Positions 26,312 to 35,487 of a stretch of DNA of 64,000 nucleotides are shown here, piece by piece. The stretch lies in NCBI GenBank assembly GCA_965220835.1, contig OZ244842.1:744001-808000 (forward strand), written 5' to 3'. The translations under genes were made by a program, and so were the position numbers. The stretch comes from Azophilus sp965220835 (lineage in GTDB: Bacteria > Pseudomonadota > Gammaproteobacteria > Pseudomonadales > Azotimanducaceae). Position 1 is the stretch's first letter. Each line of letters starts with the position of its first letter. The notes below the pieces were generated by a model. That model ran no database searches and was not told the DNA's origin. It was given only the letters and a program-made list of their open reading frames with translations.

Positions 26312-28714
26312 TTACAGCGTGTAGCGGTACTGCAGGCTCAGGGTGCGGCCGAGAGGCGTGGTTGCCGCTTGGTCCAGGCTGTTGGGGCCGGTGTTGTTGC
26401 AGGTTGCAAGAGGCCCTAACTGGGGCGTTGCATTGGGGCAACGTCCTGGGATTGCGCCGCCGCCGATGATGTAGATTTCGTCAGTGATGTTGCGGCCGAT
26501 GACGTTGAACTGATGCTTGCCATCTTCCGAATACAGGCTGATGGCGGCGTCGAACACCCAGAAGCTGTCCTGCTTGAACGGGTCAAGGGTAGCCGTCCAT
26601 GCGTAGTCTCCCGTGTAGCGGCCATCCGCCGACAGATTGACGCGCCAGCCGTCGCCCGCATTCCAGTCATAGGAGGCGCCGATGTAGCCGGTGAAGTCTG
26701 CGCTGCCGGCACCGTCCTCGCCTTTGAGGTTTTCGCCTGTCGCGTTGATGAAGTCCTCTGAGTAGGTGGTATCGGTCCACGCCCAAGCCCCTCGCAAGGT
26801 CAGTCCTTCGATATTGGTGTTCCACTGCGCGTCGAACTCAACACCGTAGGTTTCCAGTGCTGACGCGTTGAAGGTTTGGAACTGAATGATGGTGGAATCG
26901 AACAACTGCACCTGAAGATCGGAGTACTCATAGACAAACGCCGTAGCGTTGAACCGCAGCGCACTATCCAGGAAACGGCCCTTGAGACCGGCTTCGAAGC
27001 CTTCCGCTTCCTCGGATTCATAGACTAGGAAGCTGAAGTCGCCACCATTGTTCCGGGGGTCAAGCGCAGCGGTGGGCAAGGCGCTGTTGTCGACGCCCCC
27101 GGACTTGAAGCCTTGCTTGTAGGACAGGTAAACGCTCACGTCGTCATTCAGGTAGTAGTTGATCGCGGCCTCTGGCGACCAGTTGTCGTCATCGAACTCC
27201 AACCCGTCGATCAGGGGAGGTGCGCCGAATCCGAACCCGCCAGCAGCCGCATGCAGATAGGGAATCTCGATGCGGCCATCCTTCTGCTCATCGGTGTAGC
27301 GGACCCCCACGGTCAACTCAGTTTGATCATTGATGTCCCAGTAAGCGGCGACGAATCCTGAGTACACTTCGGTGTCCAAGAAGTGGTGCTTGTTGTAGTC
27401 GTACTCGTTGCCGGTCACCGGGTCTGGGCCGAACAGCACGCCGAGATTGAACGCGTATTGATAAGCATCGAATTCCTGCTCGATGTCTTGGTAGTACAGC
27501 CCAGCCTGAAGGTTCAGCGGGCCGTCGAAGTCGCTGGCGAAGCGGAACTCCTGACTGATGCTCTTGTAAACGTTGTTGTGCAGGCCGCCGAAGACGCTGG
27601 CACCATAGCTGTAGTCGTCGAGTTCCCAGTGCAGGAGGTCAACCCAGCCGGTTATTGAAGTGACCGTGAACGTGTCGGACACGTCCCAGTCCATGCGCAA
27701 CGACAGGAAGTGGGTTTCCTGCTCCAAGCCGGGTTCGCCGTCGTCAAAACCCTGGGGAAGCCCGTCCCTCAAGGCCGGGTGCAGGTTCAGCTTAGAGGTG
27801 TTGCCGTTGATCTTGCAGTCGTCCACGCCTTGAAAGAGCGCCAAGGCAGCGGATGCCGCCGGAATGGCGGTCGGCTGGTGCTTGCCCTCGGGGCACACGT
27901 CTTCCGCCCATGCCGTTCCGCCGCCATGGTTGTCGTACTCGGAGTAGCTGTACTTCACCTTGGCTTGGAAGTTGTCAAGCGGATTCCACACCAACGTCAG
28001 CCGGGTGTTCAGGGACTCATCGCCGTAGTACTTGTCGGCTCCGCTGACAGCGATATTGACCGGATCGTTCTCCGCTGAGTAGTTCTCGAACAGTTCGTCG
28101 TTCTTGGTCCATCCCACGGCAAGCCGGGCGCCGAGGGTATCGGAGAGCGGGCCGGAAATGACGAACTCGCCAAAGAGGCCATCGAACTCGGTTTCGTAGC
28201 CACCGCTGGCCTCCATCTCGAACTCGTCGCCCGGATCGTTGGTGGTGATGGACACGACGCCTGCCGTGGCGGACTTGCCGAAGTACAGGGATTGGGGACC
28301 CTTGAGCACTTCGAGCTGGCCCATGTCCATGTAGGAGTTGTGAATGAAACGGCCCCGGTTGACCACCACGCCGTCCAGATTGATGGCCACGGAGTGGTCG
28401 AAGGCGGCGGAAATCGAGCTTGAGCCAATGCCCCTGAGCCGCAGGCTGGAGCCGTTGCCGGAGCCCCCGTGGGAGATCACCATGTTGGGCACCATCTTGG
28501 CGGCGTCCACCAGATTTGTGATGTTGTAGCGGTCTAGGTCCGCCTCGGTCAGGGCGGCGATGGTCACCGGCACGTCCTGCAGGGTTTCCTGCTGCTGGCG
28601 GGCGGTGACGATGATCTCCTCGACGACCTGGCCTTCCACGGCTTGAACGGGCATCAGGGGCGTCCATGCCAATGCGCAGGCAAGGGTTGCGAGAAATCGG
28701 GATCGGGTAGTCAT
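26312..28714 (-). CDS. TonB-dependent outer-membrane receptor
   Basis: 800 residues from the ATG at 28714, preceded by AAGGAGGAG. The signal peptide ends near MPVQA, and a TonB-box-like EEIIVTARQQ follows. The plug domain has DVPVTIAALTEADLD, LRLRGIGSS, and QLEVLKGPQSLYFGKSATAG. The rest is a beta-barrel rich in aromatic strands, with repeated YxxGFK (VYLSYKQGFKSGGVD) and an ending SLQYRYTL. It belongs to the large receptor group common in aquatic Proteobacteria that take up hydrophobic or oligosaccharide substrates. The ligand is not deducible. It is divergent from a GPH carrier, so uptake across both membranes may be coordinated. Confidence 0.94.
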   Translation of the reverse strand: MTTRSRFLATLACALAWTPLMPVQAVEGQVVEEIIVTARQQQETLQDVPVTIAALTEADLDRYNITNLVDAAKMVPNMVISHGGSGNGSSLRLRGIGSSSISAAFDHSVAINLDGVVVNRGRFIHNSYMDMGQLEVLKGPQSLYFGKSATAGVVSITTNDPGDEFEMEASGGYETEFDGLFGEFVISGPLSDTLGARLAVGWTKNDELFENYSAENDPVNIAVSGADKYYGDESLNTRLTLVWNPLDNFQAKVKYSYSEYDNHGGGTAWAEDVCPEGKHQPTAIPAASAALALFQGVDDCKINGNTSKLNLHPALRDGLPQGFDDGEPGLEQETHFLSLRMDWDVSDTFTVTSITGWVDLLHWELDDYSYGASVFGGLHNNVYKSISQEFRFASDFDGPLNLQAGLYYQDIEQEFDAYQYAFNLGVLFGPDPVTGNEYDYNKHHFLDTEVYSGFVAAYWDINDQTELTVGVRYTDEQKDGRIEIPYLHAAAGGFGFGAPPLIDGLEFDDDNWSPEAAINYYLNDDVSVYLSYKQGFKSGGVDNSALPTAALDPRNNGGDFSFLVYESEEAEGFEAGLKGRFLDSALRFNATAFVYEYSDLQVQLFDSTIIQFQTFNASALETYGVEFDAQWNTNIEGLTLRGAWAWTDTTYSEDFINATGENLKGEDGAGSADFTGYIGASYDWNAGDGWRVNLSADGRYTGDYAWTATLDPFKQDSFWVFDAAISLYSEDGKHQFNVIGRNITDEIYIIGGGAIPGRCPNATPQLGPLATCNNTGPNSLDQAATTPLGRTLSLQYRYTL

Positions 28715-28770
28715 GGTTCTCTCCTCCTTAAGACCAAAGCGAAAGACTGTCGCGGCCGCGACGTTGAAAA

Positions 28771-28798
28771 ATTGTAGGGAGTCTTGAAGATTTGTCAA
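28771..28798 (-). promoter_or_regulatory. Strong sigma-70-like promoter for the TonB receptor
   Basis: On the minus strand a perfect TTGACA (28798-28793), a 16-nt spacer and TACAAT (28776-28771, five of six consensus bases). The start point would lie about 50 nt before the receptor ATG. This is the best promoter match I found in the window. Confidence 0.75.
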
Positions 28799-28950
28799 TG
28801 AAACTGGAGAAATAATTGAGGGCGAAATCCGCCAACTTGATGCCAAGGTTCGCTATTCTTGGTAAGAGTAGCGGGGGATCCACGGGCTGGAAGTCACTCG
28901 CCAGATGGATCGACTGATATTGCAGCGCGAATCGCTGTTGGGGGAAGGGC

Positions 28951-30507
28951 ATGGCGCAAAGCGCAGCAGGGCAAGAGGATTCGTCCAAGCAGGCCGGGCT
29001 ATCCAAGCGCGTGCTGGCCTCCTATGGCGCTCCGGCGCTGCCGTTGTCGATGACCACGCTGCCTCTGGCGGTGTATCTGCCCGCGGTTTACGCCGATGCG
29101 GACGGCTTCGGCCTGTCCTTGGGCGTCGTCAGCCTGATGCTGATGCTGTCCAGGGCGTTTGATGGCATCACCGATCCGGTGATCGGCTTCCTGTCGGACC
29201 GCAGCCGCAGCCGCTGGGGGCGCCGCAAGCCGTTCTTCCTGCTGGGCACGCCGCTGTTTGTGGTCGGCGTTTGGCTGCTTTGGGTGCCGCCTTTCGAGTT
29301 CGGCCCCGTGACCCTCTTCGGCCAGGAGACGAATTCCGGTTACCTGTACCTGCTGGGGACCTTGGTGCTGCTGTTCGTCGGCGCCACCATCAAGGACGTG
29401 CCTTACAGCGCTTGGGGCGCCGAACTGTCCCAAAACTACAATGAGCGCACGTTGATCACCAGTTGGCGTGAGGGCTTTACCGTCGCGGGCAACCTCATTG
29501 GTGCCTTCGTGCCGGCGGTGATCTTCTTCTGGGGGTTTTCCAAGCCCACGGATGCCGTGTTCTTTCTGTCGGTGGCCATTGTCTTTCTGATGCCCGTGCT
29601 GGTGGCCAACACCCTGTTCAACGTGCCCGAACCGAAGCTCGCTGAGCATCGGCAGGAACGGCTGCCCATTCGCGAGAGCTTCCGTCACGCTTGGGCCAAC
29701 GAGCCCTACCGCCGGCTGCTGATCATCTTCCTCTTCTCCACCATCGGTTCGGCGATGACCAACACCTTGAGCTTCTTCTTCGTCAAGCACGTGCTGCTGG
29801 CGGGGGACTTGTACGGCTTCTACCTGGCCCCTTACTTCATCTCGCAAATCATCGCCATTCCGCTTTGGTTCCGGCTTTCGAGGCGTATCGGCAAGCACCG
29901 CGCCACCATGGCGGCCATCGGCTGGTATGCGCTTTGGTCCTGCTTCATTCCCCTTATTACGGTGGCGCCGATGGCTTGGTTTGAAGCCTTCGAGTTGGCG
30001 AACCTGCTGCGCTTCCTGCCCGAGGGGGCCTATGCGGCGACGCTCGACTACCTCGAGGGCATCCCTACCGGTAAGTTTCTGTTCTTCATTGGCGTGATGT
30101 GCTTCAAGGGTTCCGCCATCGGCGCCCTGTCGGCGTTGCCCTACGCCATGGCGGCTGACGTGGTGGACTTGGACTCCGCGCGTACCGGCAAGCGGCAGGG
30201 CGGGGCCTACTTTTCCATCTGGCTCATGGTGCGCAAGCTGGCCTACGCCCTTGGCCTGCTGATCGGCGCCAACGTGGTGATCTGGTTTGGCTTCGATTCG
30301 CTGGCCGACCCCTTCAGCACCACCAACACGCCCTTTGCCCTGCTGATGCTGGCCGTCACCTACTCCATCATTCCCGCGATTCTCAAGTTCGTGGCCATGC
30401 CCTTGCTTTGGCACTACCCGTTGACCGAAGCCCGGCTTGGGGAGATCCAACGGGAGATCGAGATGCAAGCGCGGGCGGCCGCGCAGGAAGTTAAGGACCG
30501 CCCTTGA
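28951..30507 (+). CDS. GPH-family sugar/cation symporter-like carrier
   Basis: 518 residues, about 12 membrane segments. The glycoside-pentoside-hexuronide signature is FDGITDPVIGFLSDRSRSRWGRRKPFF split over about residues 70-96. KDVPYSAWGAELSQNYNERT follows, and the second half has YAMAADVVDLDSARTGKRQGG. Members of this family move sugars, or in some bacteria other small organics, with Na+ or H+. An insertion at about 355-380 (LRFLPEGAYAATLDYLEG) forms a loop between helices. It is divergent from the TonB receptor; its 3' end overlaps the convergent SDR by 17 bp. Confidence 0.9.
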   Translation: MAQSAAGQEDSSKQAGLSKRVLASYGAPALPLSMTTLPLAVYLPAVYADADGFGLSLGVVSLMLMLSRAFDGITDPVIGFLSDRSRSRWGRRKPFFLLGTPLFVVGVWLLWVPPFEFGPVTLFGQETNSGYLYLLGTLVLLFVGATIKDVPYSAWGAELSQNYNERTLITSWREGFTVAGNLIGAFVPAVIFFWGFSKPTDAVFFLSVAIVFLMPVLVANTLFNVPEPKLAEHRQERLPIRESFRHAWANEPYRRLLIIFLFSTIGSAMTNTLSFFFVKHVLLAGDLYGFYLAPYFISQIIAIPLWFRLSRRIGKHRATMAAIGWYALWSCFIPLITVAPMAWFEAFELANLLRFLPEGAYAATLDYLEGIPTGKFLFFIGVMCFKGSAIGALSALPYAMAADVVDLDSARTGKRQGGAYFSIWLMVRKLAYALGLLIGANVVIWFGFDSLADPFSTTNTPFALLMLAVTYSIIPAILKFVAMPLLWHYPLTEARLGEIQREIEMQARAAAQEVKDRP

Positions 30508-31267
30508 TCGAGATGGTGTGCCCAGTCATCCAGCTGGAGGCTTCCGAGGCCAAATAGACCACCGCCGGGGCGATGTCTTCCGGCGTGCCCACGCGGCCGA
30601 GGGGGATTTGGAAGCGCTCCCCAAGCTCCGGGATCTCCTCTTCCTTGAGGTTGAGGAACTCCAGGAAGACCTCCGTGGGAATGGGCCCGGGCGAGACGCC
30701 GTTGACGCGGATGCCCAGCGCCGCCATCTCCGCCGCCAAGGTTTGGGTCAAGTTGTTGACGCCGCTCTTGGCGACGGCGTAGGGGCCGTTGAAGGGCGCA
30801 GCGCCGCCGGCCGCAGCCGATGAGATGTTGATGATGGTGCCGCCGCCCTGGTCCTTCATGATGTTGGCGGCTGCTTGGGCGCCGGTCCAAACCGCCTTGA
30901 GATTCAGGTTGAGCTGAAAGTCCCACTGCCGCTCCGGCATTTCCAGAAAGGTGCGCGGCACCCGGTCGTCAGCGCCGCCGGCGTTGCTCACCCAACAGGT
31001 CAGCGCGCCCATCTCCGCGAACGCCTTGTCGGCCAGCGCCTGCACCTGTTCGATTTCCATGACGTTGGCGGTCACCGCCAAGGCGCGGCGGCCCAAGGCG
31101 CGCACCTTGTCCGCCACTGCTTCAATCTCGTGAGTGCGGCGGGCGGCCACCACCACGTCGGCACCCGCTTCCGCAAGGCCCAAGGCCAGCCCTTCGCCAA
31201 TGCCCCGGCCGCCGCCGGTGACCACCGCCACTTGCCCATCCAAGCGAAACCTGTCCAAGATGCCCAT
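30491..31267 (-). CDS. Short-chain dehydrogenase/reductase
   Basis: 258 residues from the ATG at 31267. It has VVTGGGRGIGEGLALGLAEA, WVSNAGG, IINISSAAAGG and the catalytic GPYAVAKSGVNNL, then SPGPIPTEVFLEF. The final part, ASSWMTGHTISIKGGP, is the usual SDR end. Cofactor Asn-Ala-Gly and Tyr/Lys are intact. It resembles the SDR at 21579, and each lies beside a divergent P450. Its stop overlaps the end of the GPH carrier. Confidence 0.93.
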   Translation of the reverse strand: MGILDRFRLDGQVAVVTGGGRGIGEGLALGLAEAGADVVVAARRTHEIEAVADKVRALGRRALAVTANVMEIEQVQALADKAFAEMGALTCWVSNAGGADDRVPRTFLEMPERQWDFQLNLNLKAVWTGAQAAANIMKDQGGGTIINISSAAAGGAAPFNGPYAVAKSGVNNLTQTLAAEMAALGIRVNGVSPGPIPTEVFLEFLNLKEEEIPELGERFQIPLGRVGTPEDIAPAVVYLASEASSWMTGHTISIKGGP

Positions 31268-31382
31268 GACTGCCCTCCCGGTCTGAGTTGTCGCACAGCT
31301 TAGATGAGTGGTGATCCAATTGAAAAGCGGATTGTGCAGTGGATGGGCTATAGTCGGCGTGGAAGCCTTGGCTGCGGAGATA

Positions 31383-32540
31383 ATGACCACGCCCGTTTAC
31401 GATCCATTCAGGCCGCCCGTGCTCGATGAGCCGAGCGTGGCCTACGCGCACTTGCTGGGCGAGCGGCCCGTGCACTATTTCGCCGACTTCGACCCGCCGT
31501 TTTACACGTTGTCCCGCTATGCCGATGTGCAAATGGCCCTGCGCGACATCGACACCTACTCCAGTGAATTCGGACAAGGGCCGCGCTTCACGCCGCCGGT
31601 TGGCATGCTCTCCAACCCGCCCCAGCACACGTTCTTTCGCAGCTTGGTGCAACAGGCGTTCTCGCCCCGCGCCATCGAGGCCATGCGCACGCGGGTGGAG
31701 GCTTTGGCCGAGGAACTGCTGGACGAACGTCCGGCGGGGGAGTGGGACTTGCACGATGCCTTCGCCTTCCCGCTGCCGGTGATTGTCATTGCCGAAATGC
31801 TGGGGGTGCCAGCGGAGGACCTGCATTTGTTCAAACGTTGGTCCGATGCCTCGGTGGCGGCCATGGGCGCGGCGGACCCTGCCGCCTATGAGGCTGATCT
31901 CAACGCCCTGGCGGACTACATCCTTGCCCAGATACGCCAGCGCCGCGCCGCGCCGGGGGCCCGCGACTTGATCGACCGCTTGGTGGCGGCGCAGCTGGAT
32001 GGCCAGGGGCTGGCTGACGAGGAGGTGCGCGGCGTGGTCAATCAGCTGTTGGTGGGCGGCAACGAGACCACCACCTCGCTGATCACCAATGCCGTCTGGC
32101 GGCTGTTGGAACGTCCGGCGCTATGGCGGCGGCTGGTGGCGGAGCCCAGCTTGGCGGACCGGGCGCTGGAGGAAAGCCTGCGCTTCGACCCGCCCGTGCT
32201 GGGGCTCTACCGCTCCACCACAAGGGCTGTTGAACTGCACGGCGTGCGCATTCCCGAAGGCGCCAAGGTGATGCTGCACTACGCCGCCGCCAATCGCGAC
32301 CCTGAAGTGTGGGATGACCCCAACACCTTCTCCTTGGATCGGCCAGCCCAGCGGCACCTGGCCTTCGGCTTGGGCGTGCATTTCTGCTTGGGCGCCCAAT
32401 TGGCCCGGCTGGAGGCCAGTGCCGCCTTGCGGGCGTTGGTGGCGCGCTGCCCGGACTTGCGGCTGGTCAATTCCGGGCAGCGCATCACGCCGTGGTTCCT
32501 CTGGGGCCGCCGGCACCTGCCGGTGGCATCTGCTGCCTGA
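31383..32540 (+). CDS. Cytochrome P450
   Basis: 385 residues from the ATG at 31383. The I-helix is LLVGGNETTTSLITNAVW (about 225), the K-helix EESLRFDPPV (about 266), and the heme Cys is in FGLGVHFCLGAQLARLEA (about 340). PRFTPPVGMLSNPPQHTFFR and the short N-terminus place it among soluble CYP proteins of the same broad group as the one at 20072. It is divergent from the SDR at 30491 with a ~115-bp gap. No redox partner is nearby. Confidence 0.95.
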   Translation: MTTPVYDPFRPPVLDEPSVAYAHLLGERPVHYFADFDPPFYTLSRYADVQMALRDIDTYSSEFGQGPRFTPPVGMLSNPPQHTFFRSLVQQAFSPRAIEAMRTRVEALAEELLDERPAGEWDLHDAFAFPLPVIVIAEMLGVPAEDLHLFKRWSDASVAAMGAADPAAYEADLNALADYILAQIRQRRAAPGARDLIDRLVAAQLDGQGLADEEVRGVVNQLLVGGNETTTSLITNAVWRLLERPALWRRLVAEPSLADRALEESLRFDPPVLGLYRSTTRAVELHGVRIPEGAKVMLHYAAANRDPEVWDDPNTFSLDRPAQRHLAFGLGVHFCLGAQLARLEASAALRALVARCPDLRLVNSGQRITPWFLWGRRHLPVASAA

Positions 32541-32674
32541 CCGGGTCAGCGCGCTACCGGTACACCGGCCGCCAGACGATCATCGGCCCATGGAATTTGG
32601 GGGCGATGGAAGCCGATGCGCCAAGTGGCGCTAACTTTCGCGGCTTGCGAAACCGGAAATCGGCAACCAAAGCG

Positions 32675-33232
32675 CTACAGCGCGAAGTAAGGCGGTAAGT
32701 CGCTGGGTTCGATCTGCCGAAGATTGGCAAAGGGGCTGGCGCCGAAGTAGATGTCTTCGCCGATCAGCTTGCCATCCGGGTCAGCGGGCCAGAGCGTCAC
32801 CAACTGGGCGCCGCCAAGCCACAGGTCCCCATCGCGCACCTCGACGTCGCCGACCTGCGTGACTTCCATGGCCCGCAATGCCGCGCCCTTGTACACCTGC
32901 TTGACTTGGCCCTCCGTGATCACGTGGTCGTCGCTGGCCACCACCTTGTCCACCACCACCTCGAACTGCTGGCCGCCGGTCTGGAACATGCCTGCGTAGA
33001 AGGCCCGCACGGCCTCACGGCCTTCGATCACCGAAGGCGCACCGTTGCCCCAGAAGTGGTAGATCGGGTGCGCCGTCAGGGTGTCCATCAAGGGCTCCAA
33101 GCGGCCCTTGATCTCGTGCTCCATATGGTTGCGCACCTCGGTGATCAGGGCCTTGCGCCGGGTGTTGCTCTCGGCGGCGGCCTGCGCCTCCAGGGCCAGC
33201 CAGCTTTGGTGGGGATTGATGGCGTGAGTCAT
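32675..33232 (-). CDS. NTF2-like (SnoaL-type) protein
   Basis: 185 residues. IKGRLEPLMDTLTAHPIYHF, then GREAVRAFYAGMFQTGGQQFE and DDHVITEGQVKQVYKG fit the cone-shaped NTF2 fold used by SnoaL-like isomerases and hydratases; no catalytic set can be fixed from sequence. Start ATG at 33232, divergent from a GPH carrier with about 60 bp between. It is distinct from the NTF2-type gene at 47500. Confidence 0.7.
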   Translation of the reverse strand: MTHAINPHQSWLALEAQAAAESNTRRKALITEVRNHMEHEIKGRLEPLMDTLTAHPIYHFWGNGAPSVIEGREAVRAFYAGMFQTGGQQFEVVVDKVVASDDHVITEGQVKQVYKGAALRAMEVTQVGDVEVRDGDLWLGGAQLVTLWPADPDGKLIGEDIYFGASPFANLRQIEPSDLPPYFAL

Positions 33233-33294
33233 GCTCGGATTCCTTGGTTCCTATTGGCGGCAAATATGGACTACCATGCGAGTGGGCTTGCGGG

Positions 33295-34671
33295 ATGGGG
33301 CAGGGCAACGTGCAGAACGATTCGCATCAGCTGAAGCGCTCGACGCTGTTTTACTACAGCTTGGCCGACGTGCCGGTGATGATGTCGATCCTCCCCGCCT
33401 TGGTGTTCATCCCCAAATTCTACACCAGCGACATGGGCGTGCCCTTGGCTTTGGCGGCCAACATCATTTTGGGCGTGCGCCTGTTCGACATGGTGAGCGA
33501 CCCGCTGATGGGCTACGTCAGCGACCGCACCCACACCCGCTGGGGGCGGCGGCGCCCTTGGCTGGTGTTGGCCACGCCCATCCTGATGCTGGGCATCTAT
33601 CAGCTTTACTTGCCGCCGGAAGGTGCTGGCAGCCTGCACATGCTGACTTGGATGGCGGTGGTGTCCTTGGGCACCACCATGGTGCTCATTCCCTACTACG
33701 CTTGGGCGGCGGAGCTTTCGCCGGACTACAACGAGCGCTCCCGGATCACCGGCTGGCGGTCCATGGCGGGCGTGGTCGGCAGCTTGGTGGCGCAGTTGGC
33801 GCCAGCCTTGGCGTTTCTGCTGTTTGGCATCGGCGGCAGCCGTACGGTGCTGGCCGTGGTGGGTGTCACCATGTTGGTTTTGATGCCAGTCTGCATTTTC
33901 CTAACGGTCACCAGGGTGCCGGACCGCGGAGTGGTGCAGTCGTCGACGCTGCCCGTATGGCAGGGCCTGAAAGTGATGCTGGCCAATGGCCCCTTCAAGC
34001 AGTTGGTGCTGACCTTCATGATCAGCCAGACGGCGTTGGCCATCACCACGCCGCTGTACGTCTTCTTCATCGCCTTTGTGCTGAAGGCGGAGGAAAGGGC
34101 CATTTTCATGCTGACCTTCTTCTACGCGGCCAACTTTGCCTCGGTGCCGTTCTGGGTTTGGGCCTCAAGGCACATCGGCAAGCATCGTGCCTACTTGGCA
34201 AGCTTCGTCATCATCGCTTTTGCGCACCCCTTCTACATGCTGCTGGGTGAAGGCGACTTCTGGTGGATGCTGCCGGTCACCTTGACCACGGGATTTGCGG
34301 CAGCCGGGTTCTCCGCAGCCCTGCCAAACTCCATGAAGGCTGACGTGATCGATTTAGATACCTTGAGCAGCGGCGAGAACCGTGCGGCGTCCTTCTTCTC
34401 CGTATGGTCGTTCGCCTTCAAGGCAACGGCCTCAGTGGGCGCCTGGATCGCCCTGACCGGTCTGGCTTGGTTTGGCTTCGACGCCGACCCTAAAGCCGTC
34501 AATGGCCCAGACGAACTGTTCGGCCTGCGCTTTTTGTTCTCGACGCTGCCGTCGGTGTTCTTCCTGGCAGCCGCGGCGGTGGTGTGGAACTACCCCATCA
34601 CCGAAGCGCGGCACGCGGAGTTGCGCGCCCAATTGGAGCAGCGCGCCGCCAAGCCAGCTGCCGCTGGCTAA
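33295..34671 (+). CDS. GPH-family carrier
   Basis: 458 residues from the ATG at 33295 (GTG/ATG options upstream are not supported). About 12 membrane segments. The signature is FDMVSDPLMGYVSDRTHTRWG followed by RRRPW. Next come LIPYYAWAAELSPDYNERSR and, in the second half, MKADVIDLDTLSSGENRAASF. It is a second GPH paralog, shorter than the one at 28951. It lies between an NTF2-type protein and a convergent AhpD-like gene. Substrate unknown. Confidence 0.9.
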   Translation: MGQGNVQNDSHQLKRSTLFYYSLADVPVMMSILPALVFIPKFYTSDMGVPLALAANIILGVRLFDMVSDPLMGYVSDRTHTRWGRRRPWLVLATPILMLGIYQLYLPPEGAGSLHMLTWMAVVSLGTTMVLIPYYAWAAELSPDYNERSRITGWRSMAGVVGSLVAQLAPALAFLLFGIGGSRTVLAVVGVTMLVLMPVCIFLTVTRVPDRGVVQSSTLPVWQGLKVMLANGPFKQLVLTFMISQTALAITTPLYVFFIAFVLKAEERAIFMLTFFYAANFASVPFWVWASRHIGKHRAYLASFVIIAFAHPFYMLLGEGDFWWMLPVTLTTGFAAAGFSAALPNSMKADVIDLDTLSSGENRAASFFSVWSFAFKATASVGAWIALTGLAWFGFDADPKAVNGPDELFGLRFLFSTLPSVFFLAAAAVVWNYPITEARHAELRAQLEQRAAKPAAAG

Positions 34672-34677
34672 CCCCGG

Positions 34678-35271
34678 CTAGCGGACGACGATGGCCTCCT
34701 CGTTCCAAGGCGAAAGGGGCGCTTTGGTATCGGCCCGAAAGGCAGCGGGGAGCTCTTCGGTCATGTGCAGGGTGGCGGCCAGGCGACCGAAGCCGACGAA
34801 AAAGGCCACGGTCATGCCCAGCTCCATGGTTTGGGCTTCGCTGAAGTGGGCCTTTAGGCCGTCATAGACGGCGTCATCAATGGCTAGGTGATTGGTGGCG
34901 AACAGGTCAGCGAAGGCGATGGCTGCCTGTTCGGCCTCCGTGAGGTTCTCCGCACTGGGTGGGTCCGCGAGCTCGCACACCAAGTCTTCGGTGACGCCGT
35001 CGGCCACGGCGTCGGTGTAGCGAATGGCCATGCAGCTGCGGCACTGGTTGTGGAAGGCCACCCGCAGCCGCACCAGCTCGACCAGCCGGCCAGGCAGGGT
35101 GCGGTGCATCTTGAGCGAACCGCCAAAGGCCGCAACGCCCTTGGCCAGCCCTGGGCAGTGGGCGAACATGCGCATCAGCCCCTGCTCCAAGGGCGTGGCG
35201 GTTTCCGGGCGGGTCATTTCCTTGAGTGCGGGATCCCAGTGCTCGGGATCGATCTTGCTGATGCGGGTCAT
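34678..35271 (-). CDS. Carboxymuconolactone decarboxylase/AhpD-like protein
   Basis: 197 residues. The AhpD-type redox pair is in RVAFHNQCRSCMAIRYTDAV (about 73-92). The His that usually follows the second Cys in AhpD is not present; Arg-Tyr occupies the area. LPGRLVELVRLRV and LTEAEQAAIAFADLFATNH are family-typical. It may be a thiol peroxidase partner or a ring-lactone decarboxylase; I cannot decide. It ends seven bases from the convergent GPH carrier stop. Confidence 0.82.
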   Translation of the reverse strand: MTRISKIDPEHWDPALKEMTRPETATPLEQGLMRMFAHCPGLAKGVAAFGGSLKMHRTLPGRLVELVRLRVAFHNQCRSCMAIRYTDAVADGVTEDLVCELADPPSAENLTEAEQAAIAFADLFATNHLAIDDAVYDGLKAHFSEAQTMELGMTVAFFVGFGRLAATLHMTEELPAAFRADTKAPLSPWNEEAIVVR

Positions 35272-35487
35272 GGGGCAGCTCCTCTAGCGCGGGGCTTCGT
35301 GGCACGTGGTGAGAGCTTGCCACGGTAGGTGTTGGGGTTCAATGATTGGACCCCTCTTCTTTCCAGCGGATAGAATGCGCCCTCTGAAGCGTTCGTTTCC
35401 GCCGAGTGGAGCTCGTGCCGTTTCAGGGGCGAGCACAAGTTGGGCGGTTGTCGAGCGTGGTTACGCACTTGAATCTGGGGAGAAAAA

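Noticed and set aside
28999..30468. 489-codon minus-strand frame over the GPH carrier
   Set aside because: Low-complexity His/Gln/Arg translation; the sense strand encodes a clear 12-helix transporter.
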